Virus record (IMG/VR): IMGVR_UViG_3300021405_000052 | Span: 1-20,656 of that record | Reading direction: 5' to 3' (one strand) | From: a virus | DNA: 20,656 nt | Shown here: in pieces, positions 6,523-12,597 of the stretch | Position numbering within the stretch: the first letter of the stretch is position 1 | Layout: each line of letters opens with the position of its first letter | The notes under the pieces: model-generated | Told to the model about the DNA's origin: nothing | What the model saw: only the letters and a program-made list of their open reading frames with translations | Databases searched by the model: none | Made by a program: the position numbers and the translations under genes

Positions 6523-6814
6523 TTGCACTCACCATATACATAGTTGTGGTCTGGTCTGAGTTGATCGGATAGTGAATATTGTAGCGGTTGCGGACCTTAC
6601 CCAACTGGTCGATCACAAATCGAAGTGTGTTGAAAGTCATCTCGTCGCAGCGTCCTTCCTGAAGGTCGTGATAGACTGCCTCGATATTCGAGTCAACCGC
6701 ACGGTCCACGAAGAACTCAGTGCCATCCACGACCTTGCGGACGATTGGCGGGAAGAGGACTGCCTTCACATAATTCAGAACGTCATCGGGCTTTTTCTGC
6801 CAGAACCATCTCAT
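6506..6814 (-). CDS. Hypothetical protein, 102 aa
   Basis: I start this gene at the second Met (6814), which has GAGG at a good distance; an ATG four codons upstream also exists. The protein begins MRWFWQKKPDDVLNYVKAVL and continues KVVDGTEFFVDRAVDSNIEA and FNTLRFVIDQLGKVRNRY. The mix suggests a small helical domain; no catalytic motif is seen. It overlaps the deaminase start by 17 nt and follows the tRNA-Asn terminator-like structure. Confidence 0.75.
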   Translation of the reverse strand: MRWFWQKKPDDVLNYVKAVLFPPIVRKVVDGTEFFVDRAVDSNIEAVYHDLQEGRCDEMTFNTLRFVIDQLGKVRNRYNIHYPINSDQTTTMYMVSANEPRD

Positions 6815-6835
6815 ATTGAACCTCATGAAAAAAAT

Positions 6836-6943
6836 GTGCCATTTGCTGGAGAGGTAGGAGTCGAACCTACAGTGGCCTTTTGGGCACGCCTGATTAACAG
6901 TCAGGTGGGGATACCAGTTTTCCTACACTCCAGCAAATGGCAC
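6836..6943 (-). repeat. 16-bp perfect inverted repeat enclosing tRNA-Asn, followed by T7
   Basis: The arms are 6836-6851 and 6928-6943. The inner 5 bp are the top of the tRNA-Asn acceptor stem and the outer 11 bp extend it without a break. On the minus strand the helix is followed by A and then seven T residues (6828-6834), like an intrinsic terminator. Confidence 0.85.
6846..6932 (-). tRNA. tRNA-Asn (anticodon GUU), extended stem and long variable region
   Basis: The anticodon stem CCTGA/TCAGG with loop CTGTTAA gives anticodon GTT. The T-arm is GTAGG/CCTAC with loop TTCGACT. The acceptor TGGAGTG/CTCTCCA, with U1-A72 and G73, fits Asn and carries one T-T mismatch. CCA is not encoded. The D-arm is poorly paired, with an A-C mismatch. 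The variable region is 18 nt and can form an arm (GTG/CAC and CC/GG around AAAA). A 16-bp inverted repeat encloses the gene. AATAAATA ends 16 nt upstream. Confidence 0.85.
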
Positions 6944-6948
6944 AGGAT

Positions 6949-6956
6949 TATTTATT
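6949..6956 (-). promoter_or_regulatory. AATAAATA late-type promoter before tRNA-Asn
   Basis: The motif ends 16 nt upstream of tRNA-Asn and contains the TAA stop of the preceding 73-residue gene in the form TAATAAATA. Confidence 0.6.
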
Positions 6957-7176
6957 AGCAGACTTTTGGAAGTCCGTCAAGCCCCAAATCGAGACACTGC
7001 TCGAAAGGAACATGCACATGCAAGATGATCATTGGGTCCAGCGTGTCGATATCGACTGCTTTGTCACAATGAACCATGGGTCTGAGAAGGTCGCGGTCGA
7101 GGACGCGTTTCAGCATCCACGCAGCCATATCCTTCGGAACTGCCTTCTGAATGGCACCTAGCTCAGTGGGTTTCAC
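6955..7176 (-). CDS. Hypothetical protein, 73 aa, GTG start
   Basis: The frame begins with GTG at 7174-7176, directly after the TGA of the GapR homologue, so it is probably translated by re-initiation. It reads MKPTELGAIQKAVPKDMAAW, then RVLDRDLLRPMVHCDKAVDI and MIILHVHVPFEQCL. No family is recognised. The stop codon lies within the late-type promoter of tRNA-Asn. Confidence 0.68.
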   Translation of the reverse strand: MKPTELGAIQKAVPKDMAAWMLKRVLDRDLLRPMVHCDKAVDIDTLDPMIILHVHVPFEQCLDLGLDGLPKVC

Positions 7177-7473
7177 TCAGTTCATGCCCAAGGCTGAGAG
7201 GTAGAGGTCGAGAATGGTCTCAATCTCGTTACGCTCGTCACGGTCAAGCTTGCGTAGTGCAACGACCTTCTTGATGATCTTCGTGTCGAAACCGTTCGCC
7301 TTGGCCTCTCCGTACACGTCCTTGATATCCTGGGCAATGCCAGTCTTCTCTTCCTCAAGACGCTCGATGCGTTCGATAAACGCCTTCAAGTGGCCTGCGT
7401 TCACTTCAGAAGTAGCAATGCGTTCCTCGGCAGTCCCGTCGAGGGGGGTCGTCACAACATTCACGTCACTCAT
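7177..7473 (-). CDS. gapR: GapR-family (DUF2312/UPF0335) nucleoid-associated protein
   Basis: This 98-residue protein matches the alphaproteobacterial GapR family closely. The core reads [60 protein letters not shown], then LYLSALGM. In Caulobacter, GapR forms a helical clamp around over-twisted, AT-rich DNA and supports gyrase and topoisomerase IV ahead of replication and transcription. The 25-residue N-terminal extension is poorly conserved, as usual. AAGGAG lies 8 nt before the ATG. It belongs to the same group of genes as UvsX. A phage copy could act on phage DNA topology or interfere with host GapR; the family also argues for an alphaproteobacterial host. Confidence 0.93.
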   Translation of the reverse strand: MSDVNVVTTPLDGTAEERIATSEVNAGHLKAFIERIERLEEEKTGIAQDIKDVYGEAKANGFDTKIIKKVVALRKLDRDERNEIETILDLYLSALGMN

Positions 7474-7485
7474 CTTCTTCTCCTT

Positions 7486-7863
7486 TTAATTGCCGTCTTC
7501 GTTTTCCAATGGTCCTCTGATGTTTGAATTGTTCCAAGCATCGAGTGGACCACCAGCTAATGCACCAGTGTAGACCTTCTTTTCCTCAATGATATCAAAC
7601 CTTTTCTTGATCTGGTCGAAAGATGCAACTTCAAGTCCCTGATCACCCAAAAGGATATATTGGTCAGGCTGGACGATGTTTCTTTCAGCATCGACCTTGA
7701 ATACGTCTTCAGCAGTCAACCAAACTCTAACATCATTCATATGGAATTCAATATGGGCACGACTGCCAACTTCATCAACAAGTGCTCGGTAGGACTCAAG
7801 AGTACCATCCCAAAGGAATGCTTTGAATGTGGGTACTTTCTTCGTAAGTGACAATTTCTTCAT
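7486..7863 (-). CDS. Hypothetical protein, 125 aa
   Basis: TAGGAG with 6-nt spacing precedes the ATG at 7863. The protein begins MKKLSLTKKVPTFKAFLWDG, then has HIEFHMNDVRVWLTAEDVFK and IVQPDQYILLGDQGLEVASF. This pattern of alternating strands ends with a likely disordered tail rich in Gly and Asn (GGPLDAWNNSNIRGPLENED). It may be a small beta-barrel-like fold, but no family is recognised. Confidence 0.8.
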   Translation of the reverse strand: MKKLSLTKKVPTFKAFLWDGTLESYRALVDEVGSRAHIEFHMNDVRVWLTAEDVFKVDAERNIVQPDQYILLGDQGLEVASFDQIKKRFDIIEEKKVYTGALAGGPLDAWNNSNIRGPLENEDGN

Positions 7864-7864
7864 A

Positions 7865-8035
7865 TCAAACTCCTAATAGTTTTCTACGCTCAGCGTAGAG
7901 TGCGGTTAATTTCTCAAGAGACTTGGATGAGTCTCTACCAGCGGCTTGCCCACTATGGGCCTTATCGTACATTGCTCCTTGCATATGAGCAATCTGCCTA
8001 TCGACTTCTTCGATGCTTCTTCGCTTCTGCTTCAC
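7865..8035 (-). CDS. Small helical protein, 56 aa, GTG start
   Basis: The GTG at 8033-8035 overlaps the UvsX stop as GTGA, and the stop lies 1 nt before the next gene, so the frame fills the gap exactly. It reads KQKRRSIEEVDRQIAHMQGA, then MYDKAHSGQAAGRDSSKSLE and KLTALYAERRKLLGV. It is basic, with two helices (about 5-25 and 39-54) joined by a Gly/Ser-rich loop. This could be a helical hairpin. Function unknown. Confidence 0.72.
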   Translation of the reverse strand: MKQKRRSIEEVDRQIAHMQGAMYDKAHSGQAAGRDSSKSLEKLTALYAERRKLLGV

Positions 8036-9027
8036 AGTGTGTATTCCTTCTGAACTGCCAATGGGAAGTCTGTATTCTCCATCAGATTTGTATAGAAAGC
8101 GTCATCAATTTCCTTGAGCTTCCAAGTCTTATCCTTCGCATTAGCAAAGGCGTAGGTTTGGACGGTCGGTCTGATCACATAACCCAAGTCGAGTGCCATG
8201 GCAAGAATGCCAGACCACTTATCTATGCCGCTGTCGAACGAAACAGTGATAGGAATTTTCCTATCCTGCTTGACGAAACGAGACTTCTCAACCTTGATCT
8301 TGAAGTCGAACCCAACGGTTTCCTTCTTGATACCTTCACCTTCGGTATTCTTTTCTGCACCAATAATCCATATACCATTGGAATTATACTCCGTTCCTGT
8401 GCCGCCACCAACGACTTCCTTGGCATACATCTCAAGCGTCTTGTATGTATGATTGATGACGATCATATAGATGTTCTTCATGCCAATGGACGGACCAATG
8501 ATGCGGAACATTGACTTGATAGCCTTGGCTCTGGTCATATCAACTGGCACGTTGCCACCCTTCAATGCGTCTGTCGTTTCCTTAATCGAGGGGGCATTAC
8601 CTAACGAGTCAACGATCACGAGCACGCGGTCAGCCTTTGAGATGCCCTCAAATTGAGTGGCAAGGTCATGGGTCATGACTTCAAGGTTCGCAACTGGCGA
8701 ATGGAGAACGTTGTCACGCTTGATGTTGTCCCAATATGGCTTCGGTGAACCAAACTCAGTATCGTAGAAGATGATGCCACCATCGGGGAACATAGCCTGA
8801 AAGGCTTCAGCAATGACGATAGCAAACTTCGTCTTGAACCTCTTTGAGGCACCAGCGATCTGGAGTAGTCCTGGCCCCATTCCGCCTGTTAGGTTACCTG
8901 ACAAGGCAACATTCAGAGCAGGAATTGAAGTGCTGATTATATCTTTGTCTTCCCAAAGGATGGACTGTTCCAGTAACGCAGTCTCTTCAATTGTAGAATT
9001 CTTCTTCAGTTTGTCCATAATGCCCAT
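8032..9027 (-). CDS. uvsX: UvsX/RecA-type recombinase
   Basis: A 331-residue RecA-superfamily recombinase of the T4 UvsX type, which forms filaments on single-stranded DNA and carries out strand exchange in recombination-dependent replication. The N-terminal region leads to ISTSIPALNVALSGNLTGGM, then Walker A AGASKRFKTKFAI at about 58-70. DTEFGSPK follows with the catalytic Glu, then Walker B RVLVIVDSLG (about 134-143) and IYMIVINHTYKT (L2 region). It is shorter than T4 UvsX (391 aa), mainly at the C-terminus. AAGGAG precedes the first ATG at 12 nt, and a strong promoter starts transcription about 34 nt upstream. Confidence 0.92.
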   Translation of the reverse strand: MGIMDKLKKNSTIEETALLEQSILWEDKDIISTSIPALNVALSGNLTGGMGPGLLQIAGASKRFKTKFAIVIAEAFQAMFPDGGIIFYDTEFGSPKPYWDNIKRDNVLHSPVANLEVMTHDLATQFEGISKADRVLVIVDSLGNAPSIKETTDALKGGNVPVDMTRAKAIKSMFRIIGPSIGMKNIYMIVINHTYKTLEMYAKEVVGGGTGTEYNSNGIWIIGAEKNTEGEGIKKETVGFDFKIKVEKSRFVKQDRKIPITVSFDSGIDKWSGILAMALDLGYVIRPTVQTYAFANAKDKTWKLKEIDDAFYTNLMENTDFPLAVQKEYTL

Positions 9028-9036
9028 GCGTAAAAA

Positions 9037-9840
9037 TCACTCCTTAAAATGGTCAGGATGAACGATCATCATATCCCCTAATGGGCCAGATGTCAAGTGT
9101 TTTCTTCCTGCTGTCAATGAAAAAGAAGCAGACACAAGAAGAATGATAGCAAGAGGGTCGGTAACGCCGACAATGAGAGTAATAATCCAGCGTACCGTAT
9201 TTTCCAACTGTGTGGCGTCTGCCTTTCCGTATACAAAGTCAGCCAGATATTGTAAAGGTCCAAAGTCCGCCTCCAAGAGGTTGTTCGAATTGGTCTTTTC
9301 GACTTCCTGCTTCTTTAGATCATCGAGCGTGGATCGATGTGCCATTTCCTCTTTCGTGAGGGCGTCACGAGTTTTTCGTTGAGCACTGAGTTGGGCAATC
9401 GCCTGTCCTGCACGGCCAGTTTCAGTAAGCTTAGCGATTGCTTTGTCAAGGTTTCCAACTTGGGTCTCGTAATCTGTGATGGTAGTTTGCTCACTCTTTT
9501 CTCTCTCTTTTATAATCTCGATGCCGCTGGTCTGTCCCGCATTCGAGACTTCTTGAGCGATATGAGCCTTCGACAGCAAGCCGAAGATACCCACACTGTT
9601 GAGCAACATAAGAGTCAGGACGGCGATAATCAAGTAGGTCTTAATCAAAAATGCTGCATCGCACCAATGTCGATGGAGGAAGGCTACGCCCGCGAGCTTA
9701 CCAATTTCCAGCACACCACCAAGCACAACAACTGACCAGAAAGCTCCTGGGAAGATTGCTGTTAACCCTGTTATAGAATAAAAGGCAGAGACGCTACTAA
9801 TCGACAACGCCGCTAGGAATAGGATCGTTGTGAGGAACAT
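9037..9840 (-). CDS. Integral membrane protein with periplasmic or cytoplasmic coiled coil
   Basis: This 267-residue protein has three N-terminal hydrophobic segments (about 1-20, 30-50 with SVVVLGGVLEIGKLAGVAFL, and 66-90 with IIAVLTLMLLNSVGIFGLL). A charged helical region of about 100 residues follows (EREKSEQTTITDYETQVGNL...LDDLKKQEVEK), likely a coiled coil. A final membrane segment is near 217-243 (WIITLIVGVTDPLAIILLVS). I recall proteins of this architecture in many T4-like marine phages, with no known function. GGAG precedes the ATG at 4 nt. A role at the host inner membrane is plausible but unproven. Confidence 0.82.
   Translation of the reverse strand: MFLTTILFLAALSISSVSAFYSITGLTAIFPGAFWSVVVLGGVLEIGKLAGVAFLHRHWCDAAFLIKTYLIIAVLTLMLLNSVGIFGLLSKAHIAQEVSNAGQTSGIEIIKEREKSEQTTITDYETQVGNLDKAIAKLTETGRAGQAIAQLSAQRKTRDALTKEEMAHRSTLDDLKKQEVEKTNSNNLLEADFGPLQYLADFVYGKADATQLENTVRWIITLIVGVTDPLAIILLVSASFSLTAGRKHLTSGPLGDMMIVHPDHFKE
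9068..9096 (-). promoter_or_regulatory. Sigma70-type promoter, TTGACA-17-TATGAT, for uvsX
   Basis: TTGACA (9091-9096) and TATGAT (9068-9073) on the minus strand are 17 bp apart, inside the last codons of the upstream membrane-protein gene. The predicted start near 9061 gives uvsX a short leader with AAGGAG. Confidence 0.7.
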
Positions 9841-9841
9841 A

Positions 9842-10111
9842 TTACTCCGCTATGATTGCGGTAATGTCCTGCATTAGCTTATCGATTGTTGCAACACGAC
9901 TCTCACCATCCCACTTGATAATCTCAAGGTGTGGGTCTTTCTTCAGTAAAAGAAGAAGGGGCCAAACTCTGTTCTTGATCTTGTTCAGCTTCAACTGAGC
10001 CTTTGTAACCTGATCCTGAATAACCTGAGCACTATCCTTTTCGGACTTCTTGATACTCTCTTCGGTCGTCATTGAGAAACCGAAATCCTCGATACCTGTC
10101 TCGTCAGCCAT
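9842..10111 (-). CDS. Conserved phage hypothetical protein, 89 aa
   Basis: It begins MADETGIEDFGFSMTTEESI, then has LKLNKIKNRVWPLLLLLKKD, and ends WDGESRVATIDKLMQDITAI. The order (acidic 'DFGF' N-terminus, helix with 'PLL..LKK.P', 'W..R...I..' C-terminus) resembles a small protein I recall from many T4-like phages of marine bacteria. It overlaps the Cys-rich gene by 8 nt and ends 1 nt before the membrane-protein start. GGAG lies 10 nt before the ATG. Function unknown. Confidence 0.8.
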   Translation of the reverse strand: MADETGIEDFGFSMTTEESIKKSEKDSAQVIQDQVTKAQLKLNKIKNRVWPLLLLLKKDPHLEIIKWDGESRVATIDKLMQDITAIIAE

Positions 10112-10403
10112 TATGCATTATCTCCGTTTTCTCACAACTACAATAGGGTTTGAAGCACATGGTATTGGTTGCTTCACATACCTTATTTATTGGTTTGAAG
10201 GGAACCTCATCAAGCCATGGCTCGCACTTATCTCGCCCGCAGCTACAGGCAGGCCAGAAGCACCACTTCTCGGCTGGTTCGTCATCGTCGCCCATGCAGT
10301 CGCAGATGCGTCCTACGAGGCCCAGACCGTTATGGGAGAGGACGCAATCGCAATATGTAACCTTGGGAACGGCATAGTCCTCAGACGCAGCCAGATCGCT
10401 CAT
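10104..10403 (-). CDS. Cysteine-rich protein, 99 aa, possible zinc binder
   Basis: The ATG at 10403 has GGAG at 9 nt; a TTG ten codons earlier is possible. The protein contains repeated CxC pairs: VTYCDCVLSHNG, GRICDCMGDDDE, WCFWPACSCGRDKCEPW and FKPYCSCEKTEI. Thirteen or so cysteines in 99 residues suggest two or more zinc sites, or disulfides if exported; no signal peptide is seen. The spacing does not match a zinc-finger family I know. An AATAAATA motif lies within its coding sequence at 10184-10191. Confidence 0.75.
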   Translation of the reverse strand: MSDLAASEDYAVPKVTYCDCVLSHNGLGLVGRICDCMGDDDEPAEKWCFWPACSCGRDKCEPWLDEVPFKPINKVCEATNTMCFKPYCSCEKTEIMHNG

Positions 10404-10425
10404 GAAGGGGGTCTCCGTGATTGTC

Positions 10426-10623
10426 TCAAGCAACTATCACTCCTACGGTCTCGGGTGCTGGCGGTGGCTTTCTGATGATCTGCCAGCCGATACGGTCGAG
10501 CCTATCGATAACGAAGACCGCATCCATCCTTATGGTACGATCACCATAATAATCAGGTGCGATGACACGCAAGGCATTCATCATCGCATTGATGAGGTCT
10601 TTATCTAAAGAGTCGCTATCCAT
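10426..10623 (-). CDS. Hypothetical protein, 65 aa
   Basis: I start this at ATG 10623, which overlaps the upstream stop by 8 nt (ATGGATAG); a GTG 12 codons upstream is an alternative. The protein reads MDSDSLDKDLINAMMNALRV, then YYGDRTIRMDAVFVIDRLDR and ends in a Pro-rich stretch and EVGVIVA-like tail (PPPAPETVGVIVA). No Shine-Dalgarno sequence is evident, so coupling to the upstream gene is likely. No family is recognised. Confidence 0.62.
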   Translation of the reverse strand: MDSDSLDKDLINAMMNALRVIAPDYYGDRTIRMDAVFVIDRLDRIGWQIIRKPPPAPETVGVIVA

Positions 10624-10909
10624 AATAAGGCTGCTTCGGCCAGACGCGTCTCTCGACACGCTTCGTCTTCACAATGCCGTTATGGCAATTCCATGGGCAG
10701 GGGATCGTGCCAGCGGATCGATGGCAATCTCCACTTTCATAATACGAGCCAGTGCCGCCGCAGAGACCACATTTGGTCCACTCAGACTCAGGGAGCTTCT
10801 CAATGCTGTAAGCAATGTAGCTCCCGTCATTCACCTTCTTCTCATCCTCGATCTTCTTAAGAGCTTTGATGGTTCTGATGTAGCCAGAAAACTCCTTATT
10901 GAAGGTCAT
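10616..10909 (-). CDS. Small protein with DnaJ-type zinc-finger motif
   Basis: The ATG at 10909 overlaps the HD-hydrolase stop as ATGA and has GGAG at 8 nt. After a helical N-terminus (FSGYIRTIKALKKIEDEKK) come WTKCGLCGGTGSYYES and GTIPCPWNCHNGIVKTKRV. The CxxCxGxG followed by CPxxCxxG pattern matches half of a DnaJ cysteine-rich domain, one zinc site, without J or C-terminal domains. Phages and bacteria encode many such short proteins of unknown role, perhaps RNA or protein binding. Confidence 0.8.
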   Translation of the reverse strand: MTFNKEFSGYIRTIKALKKIEDEKKVNDGSYIAYSIEKLPESEWTKCGLCGGTGSYYESGDCHRSAGTIPCPWNCHNGIVKTKRVERRVWPKQPYYG

Positions 10910-11466
10910 GGTGCAAGCTCCGAATAACGCTGTAGGAAGGCATTGTAGGCATCGATGGGCTTGAGCCAACTGAAGTGGAGCAGTCCCTTATAGCGAGGGA
11001 TGCAATGCTCGAATTCGGCATCGTCTTCCTCGCCTGGAAACACCAATTCACGATTGGAGAAGGCTGCATGATATTCCGTGATGAACATGTCGAAATCGAC
11101 TTCCTTCACCACAGGAGGAAATGGGTATTCGTACCCAAATTTCTCAGCGAGGTAGGCGTCAACTTGCCTCTCCATAGCCTTGAAGTCAGGGCTTAGGTTC
11201 TTGAGCGGAGTCACCATGTCACCCATGATTGACTCCGCAGCATCGTGCATGAGGCCGACAAAGGCATACTCAGGCGGCACGAAGTAGGATACGTTGATGC
11301 AATGCTCAGCAATCGACAAGATTTTATCCAAGTCAGTCTGCCCACCGAAGCGGGCAGACGCAGCAAGTCCATTTGCGATATCAGTTATCTGAACGGTATT
11401 TCTGCGAATGTTATCGAAATAGAACTTCCTACCTGAATTCATTCTTATATAATTGCTAGGCTGCAT
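10906..11466 (-). CDS. HD-domain phosphohydrolase (YfbR-like 5'-nucleotidase)
   Basis: A 186-residue HD-superfamily hydrolase. Metal-binding residues are visible in IAEHCINVSYFV (first His), then VGLMHDAAESIMGDMVTPLK (HD followed by E and D) and a later acidic residue in EVDFDMFITEYHAAF. The opening (FDNIRRNTVQITDIANGLAA) is typical of the YfbR/YfdR group, whose members remove phosphate from deoxynucleoside monophosphates. It could adjust nucleotide pools with the deaminase. GGAGG precedes ATG 11466, and the start overlaps the upstream stop as TAATG. Confidence 0.85.
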   Translation of the reverse strand: MQPSNYIRMNSGRKFYFDNIRRNTVQITDIANGLAASARFGGQTDLDKILSIAEHCINVSYFVPPEYAFVGLMHDAAESIMGDMVTPLKNLSPDFKAMERQVDAYLAEKFGYEYPFPPVVKEVDFDMFITEYHAAFSNRELVFPGEEDDAEFEHCIPRYKGLLHFSWLKPIDAYNAFLQRYSELAP

Positions 11467-11963
11467 TAGTCCTCCAAGTGGCCCCAATCAACGACGCCAG
11501 TTTCGAGATAAACACGAAGGGCTTTCGCAGCGTGTGCTGGCGAAATCTTGTCCATATCAGTATACTGATTGCCATCTGGCAGGATAGCATAGAAGAGCCT
11601 CGCCAGCGGAGCCGAGTCTTCATTATACCAGAATGAAGTTGTAAGGCCAAACGAAGAGTTTAACTCATATGGCCCCTTCTTTTCGCGTTTGCGATCACCA
11701 TTCATGTTCTTGCTGAATGCATAGACCGCACCAGCGATACAACAAACGGTGCCACAATGCTCTGGCTCGTAGTCGTCCTTGTCCTTGTATTCGATCACGG
11801 GGGAAATGAATTCATTCATATCGAAATGAAACCTTCCCTTGAGACCATCGAGTTGATGGGGAGCACCAAGCTCCAGCCACTTCAGAGCCTCAATGGCTCC
11901 TTCAGCATACTTGCGTGTCTTGAAGTCGGTAGTCTTTTGAACGTGTTCAACTGTGAGTTCCAT
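11466..11963 (-). CDS. Tandem paralogue A, CGTxCCIAGA-motif protein, 165 aa
   Basis: This is one of two adjacent related genes. Shared with its neighbour are FKTRKYAEGAIEALKWLELG, a Gly-rich APHQLDGLKG turn, the motif CGTVCCIAGAVYAFSKNMNG and a C-terminal segment (ISPAHAAKALRVYLETGVVD). The CGT..C.AG core resembles one I recall in unannotated bacterial and phage proteins; no function is known to me. The two cysteines after CGT could bind metal. AAGGAG lies 8 nt before the ATG, inside a leader sequence nearly identical to that of paralogue B. Confidence 0.85.
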   Translation of the reverse strand: MELTVEHVQKTTDFKTRKYAEGAIEALKWLELGAPHQLDGLKGRFHFDMNEFISPVIEYKDKDDYEPEHCGTVCCIAGAVYAFSKNMNGDRKREKKGPYELNSSFGLTTSFWYNEDSAPLARLFYAILPDGNQYTDMDKISPAHAAKALRVYLETGVVDWGHLED

Positions 11964-11999
11964 AATAAAATCTCCTTTTCGAGAGAGGTTCAGATGAGG

Positions 12000-12479
12000 T
12001 TAGTCGTCCAGATGGGACCAATCAACCTTGCCCTTCTTGAGATACTTGCGAAGCGTCTTCGCCGCTTGTTCAGGCGTGATTTGGTCAAGATAGTGATCGT
12101 CAGCATAGAAGAGACGGTGAAGATCGGGGTGAAGATTGGGATAGTCGGAGTCGTCCTCAGGGTCCATGGAGAAAACATCCATGCTGGCCTTTCCGCTCGG
12201 ACGGTTACCGTTCATGTTCTTGGTGAAGGCCCAGATGGCACCCGCGATGCAGCAAGCTGTTCCGCAGTCTTGCGAGGGCGGCGGGTTGTCCAACTCTTGC
12301 ACGTCCATCAAGAAAACGTCCATGGCGAATTGGTAGTAGCCCTTGAGACCGTCGAATTTGTGGGGTGCTCCCTCATCGAGCCACTTTAGAGCCTCAATGG
12401 CTCCTTCGGCCTGCTTCTTGGACTTGAATTGTGTCACTTCGCGAACGTGGTCGATAGTCGGATATGTACGCTTTGTCAT
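12000..12479 (-). CDS. Tandem paralogue B, CGTxCCIAGA-motif protein, 159 aa
   Basis: Paralogue of the gene at 11466-11963. It aligns throughout: FKSKKQAEGAIEALKWLDEG, APHKFDGLKG, CGTACCIAGAIWAFTKNMNG and ITPEQAAKTLRKYLKKGKVD, ending WSHLDD (A ends WGHLED). The middle, between the IAGA motif and the C-terminal helix, has diverged and is more acidic (DPEDDSDYPNLHPDLH). I start at ATG 12479 behind AAGGAG; the leader keeps the CTCTCGAAAGGAGA element also present before paralogue A. It follows tRNA-Tyr by 24 nt. Confidence 0.85.
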   Translation of the reverse strand: MTKRTYPTIDHVREVTQFKSKKQAEGAIEALKWLDEGAPHKFDGLKGYYQFAMDVFLMDVQELDNPPPSQDCGTACCIAGAIWAFTKNMNGNRPSGKASMDVFSMDPEDDSDYPNLHPDLHRLFYADDHYLDQITPEQAAKTLRKYLKKGKVDWSHLDD

Positions 12480-12503
12480 GATGAAGTTCTCCTTTCGAGA
12501 GAA

Positions 12504-12597
12504 TGGTGAGTGAGGAAGGAGTTGCACCTTCGTTGTTCAGCACATAGGCAACGGGTTTACAGTCCGTCCCAACACATCTGGCAGTTGGCTCTCACTC
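12504..12597 (-). tRNA. tRNA-Tyr (anticodon GUA)
   Basis: The acceptor stem GAGTGAG/CTCACTC is perfect, with A73 and an encoded CCA. The anticodon loop CTGTAAA gives GTA; the stem ACGGA/CCCGT has one A-C mismatch. A long variable region fits class II tRNA-Tyr. Two oddities: the T-loop is TGCAACT instead of TTCRANY, and the D-loop (TGCCAGATGT) lacks the GG that normally contacts it. The first two bases overlap the TGA of the DNA polymerase gene, so transcription must come from within or upstream of that gene; a promoter lies at 12812-12840. Confidence 0.87.

Noticed and set aside
7900-8514. A 204-codon plus-strand frame opposite the uvsX 3' end
   Set aside because: The opposite strand encodes UvsX with clear motifs and the small gene 7865-8035; the plus-strand protein has no recognisable features.
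10184-10191. AATAAATA on the minus strand inside the Cys-rich gene
   Set aside because: It encodes the residues P-I-N-K in the gene and no tRNA follows. It could serve the gene at 9842-10111, but a chance match is equally likely.
11757-12389. A 210-codon plus-strand frame opposite the paralogue pair
   Set aside because: The two minus-strand paralogues align with each other and have strong ribosome-binding sites, so the plus-strand frame is an antisense by-product.
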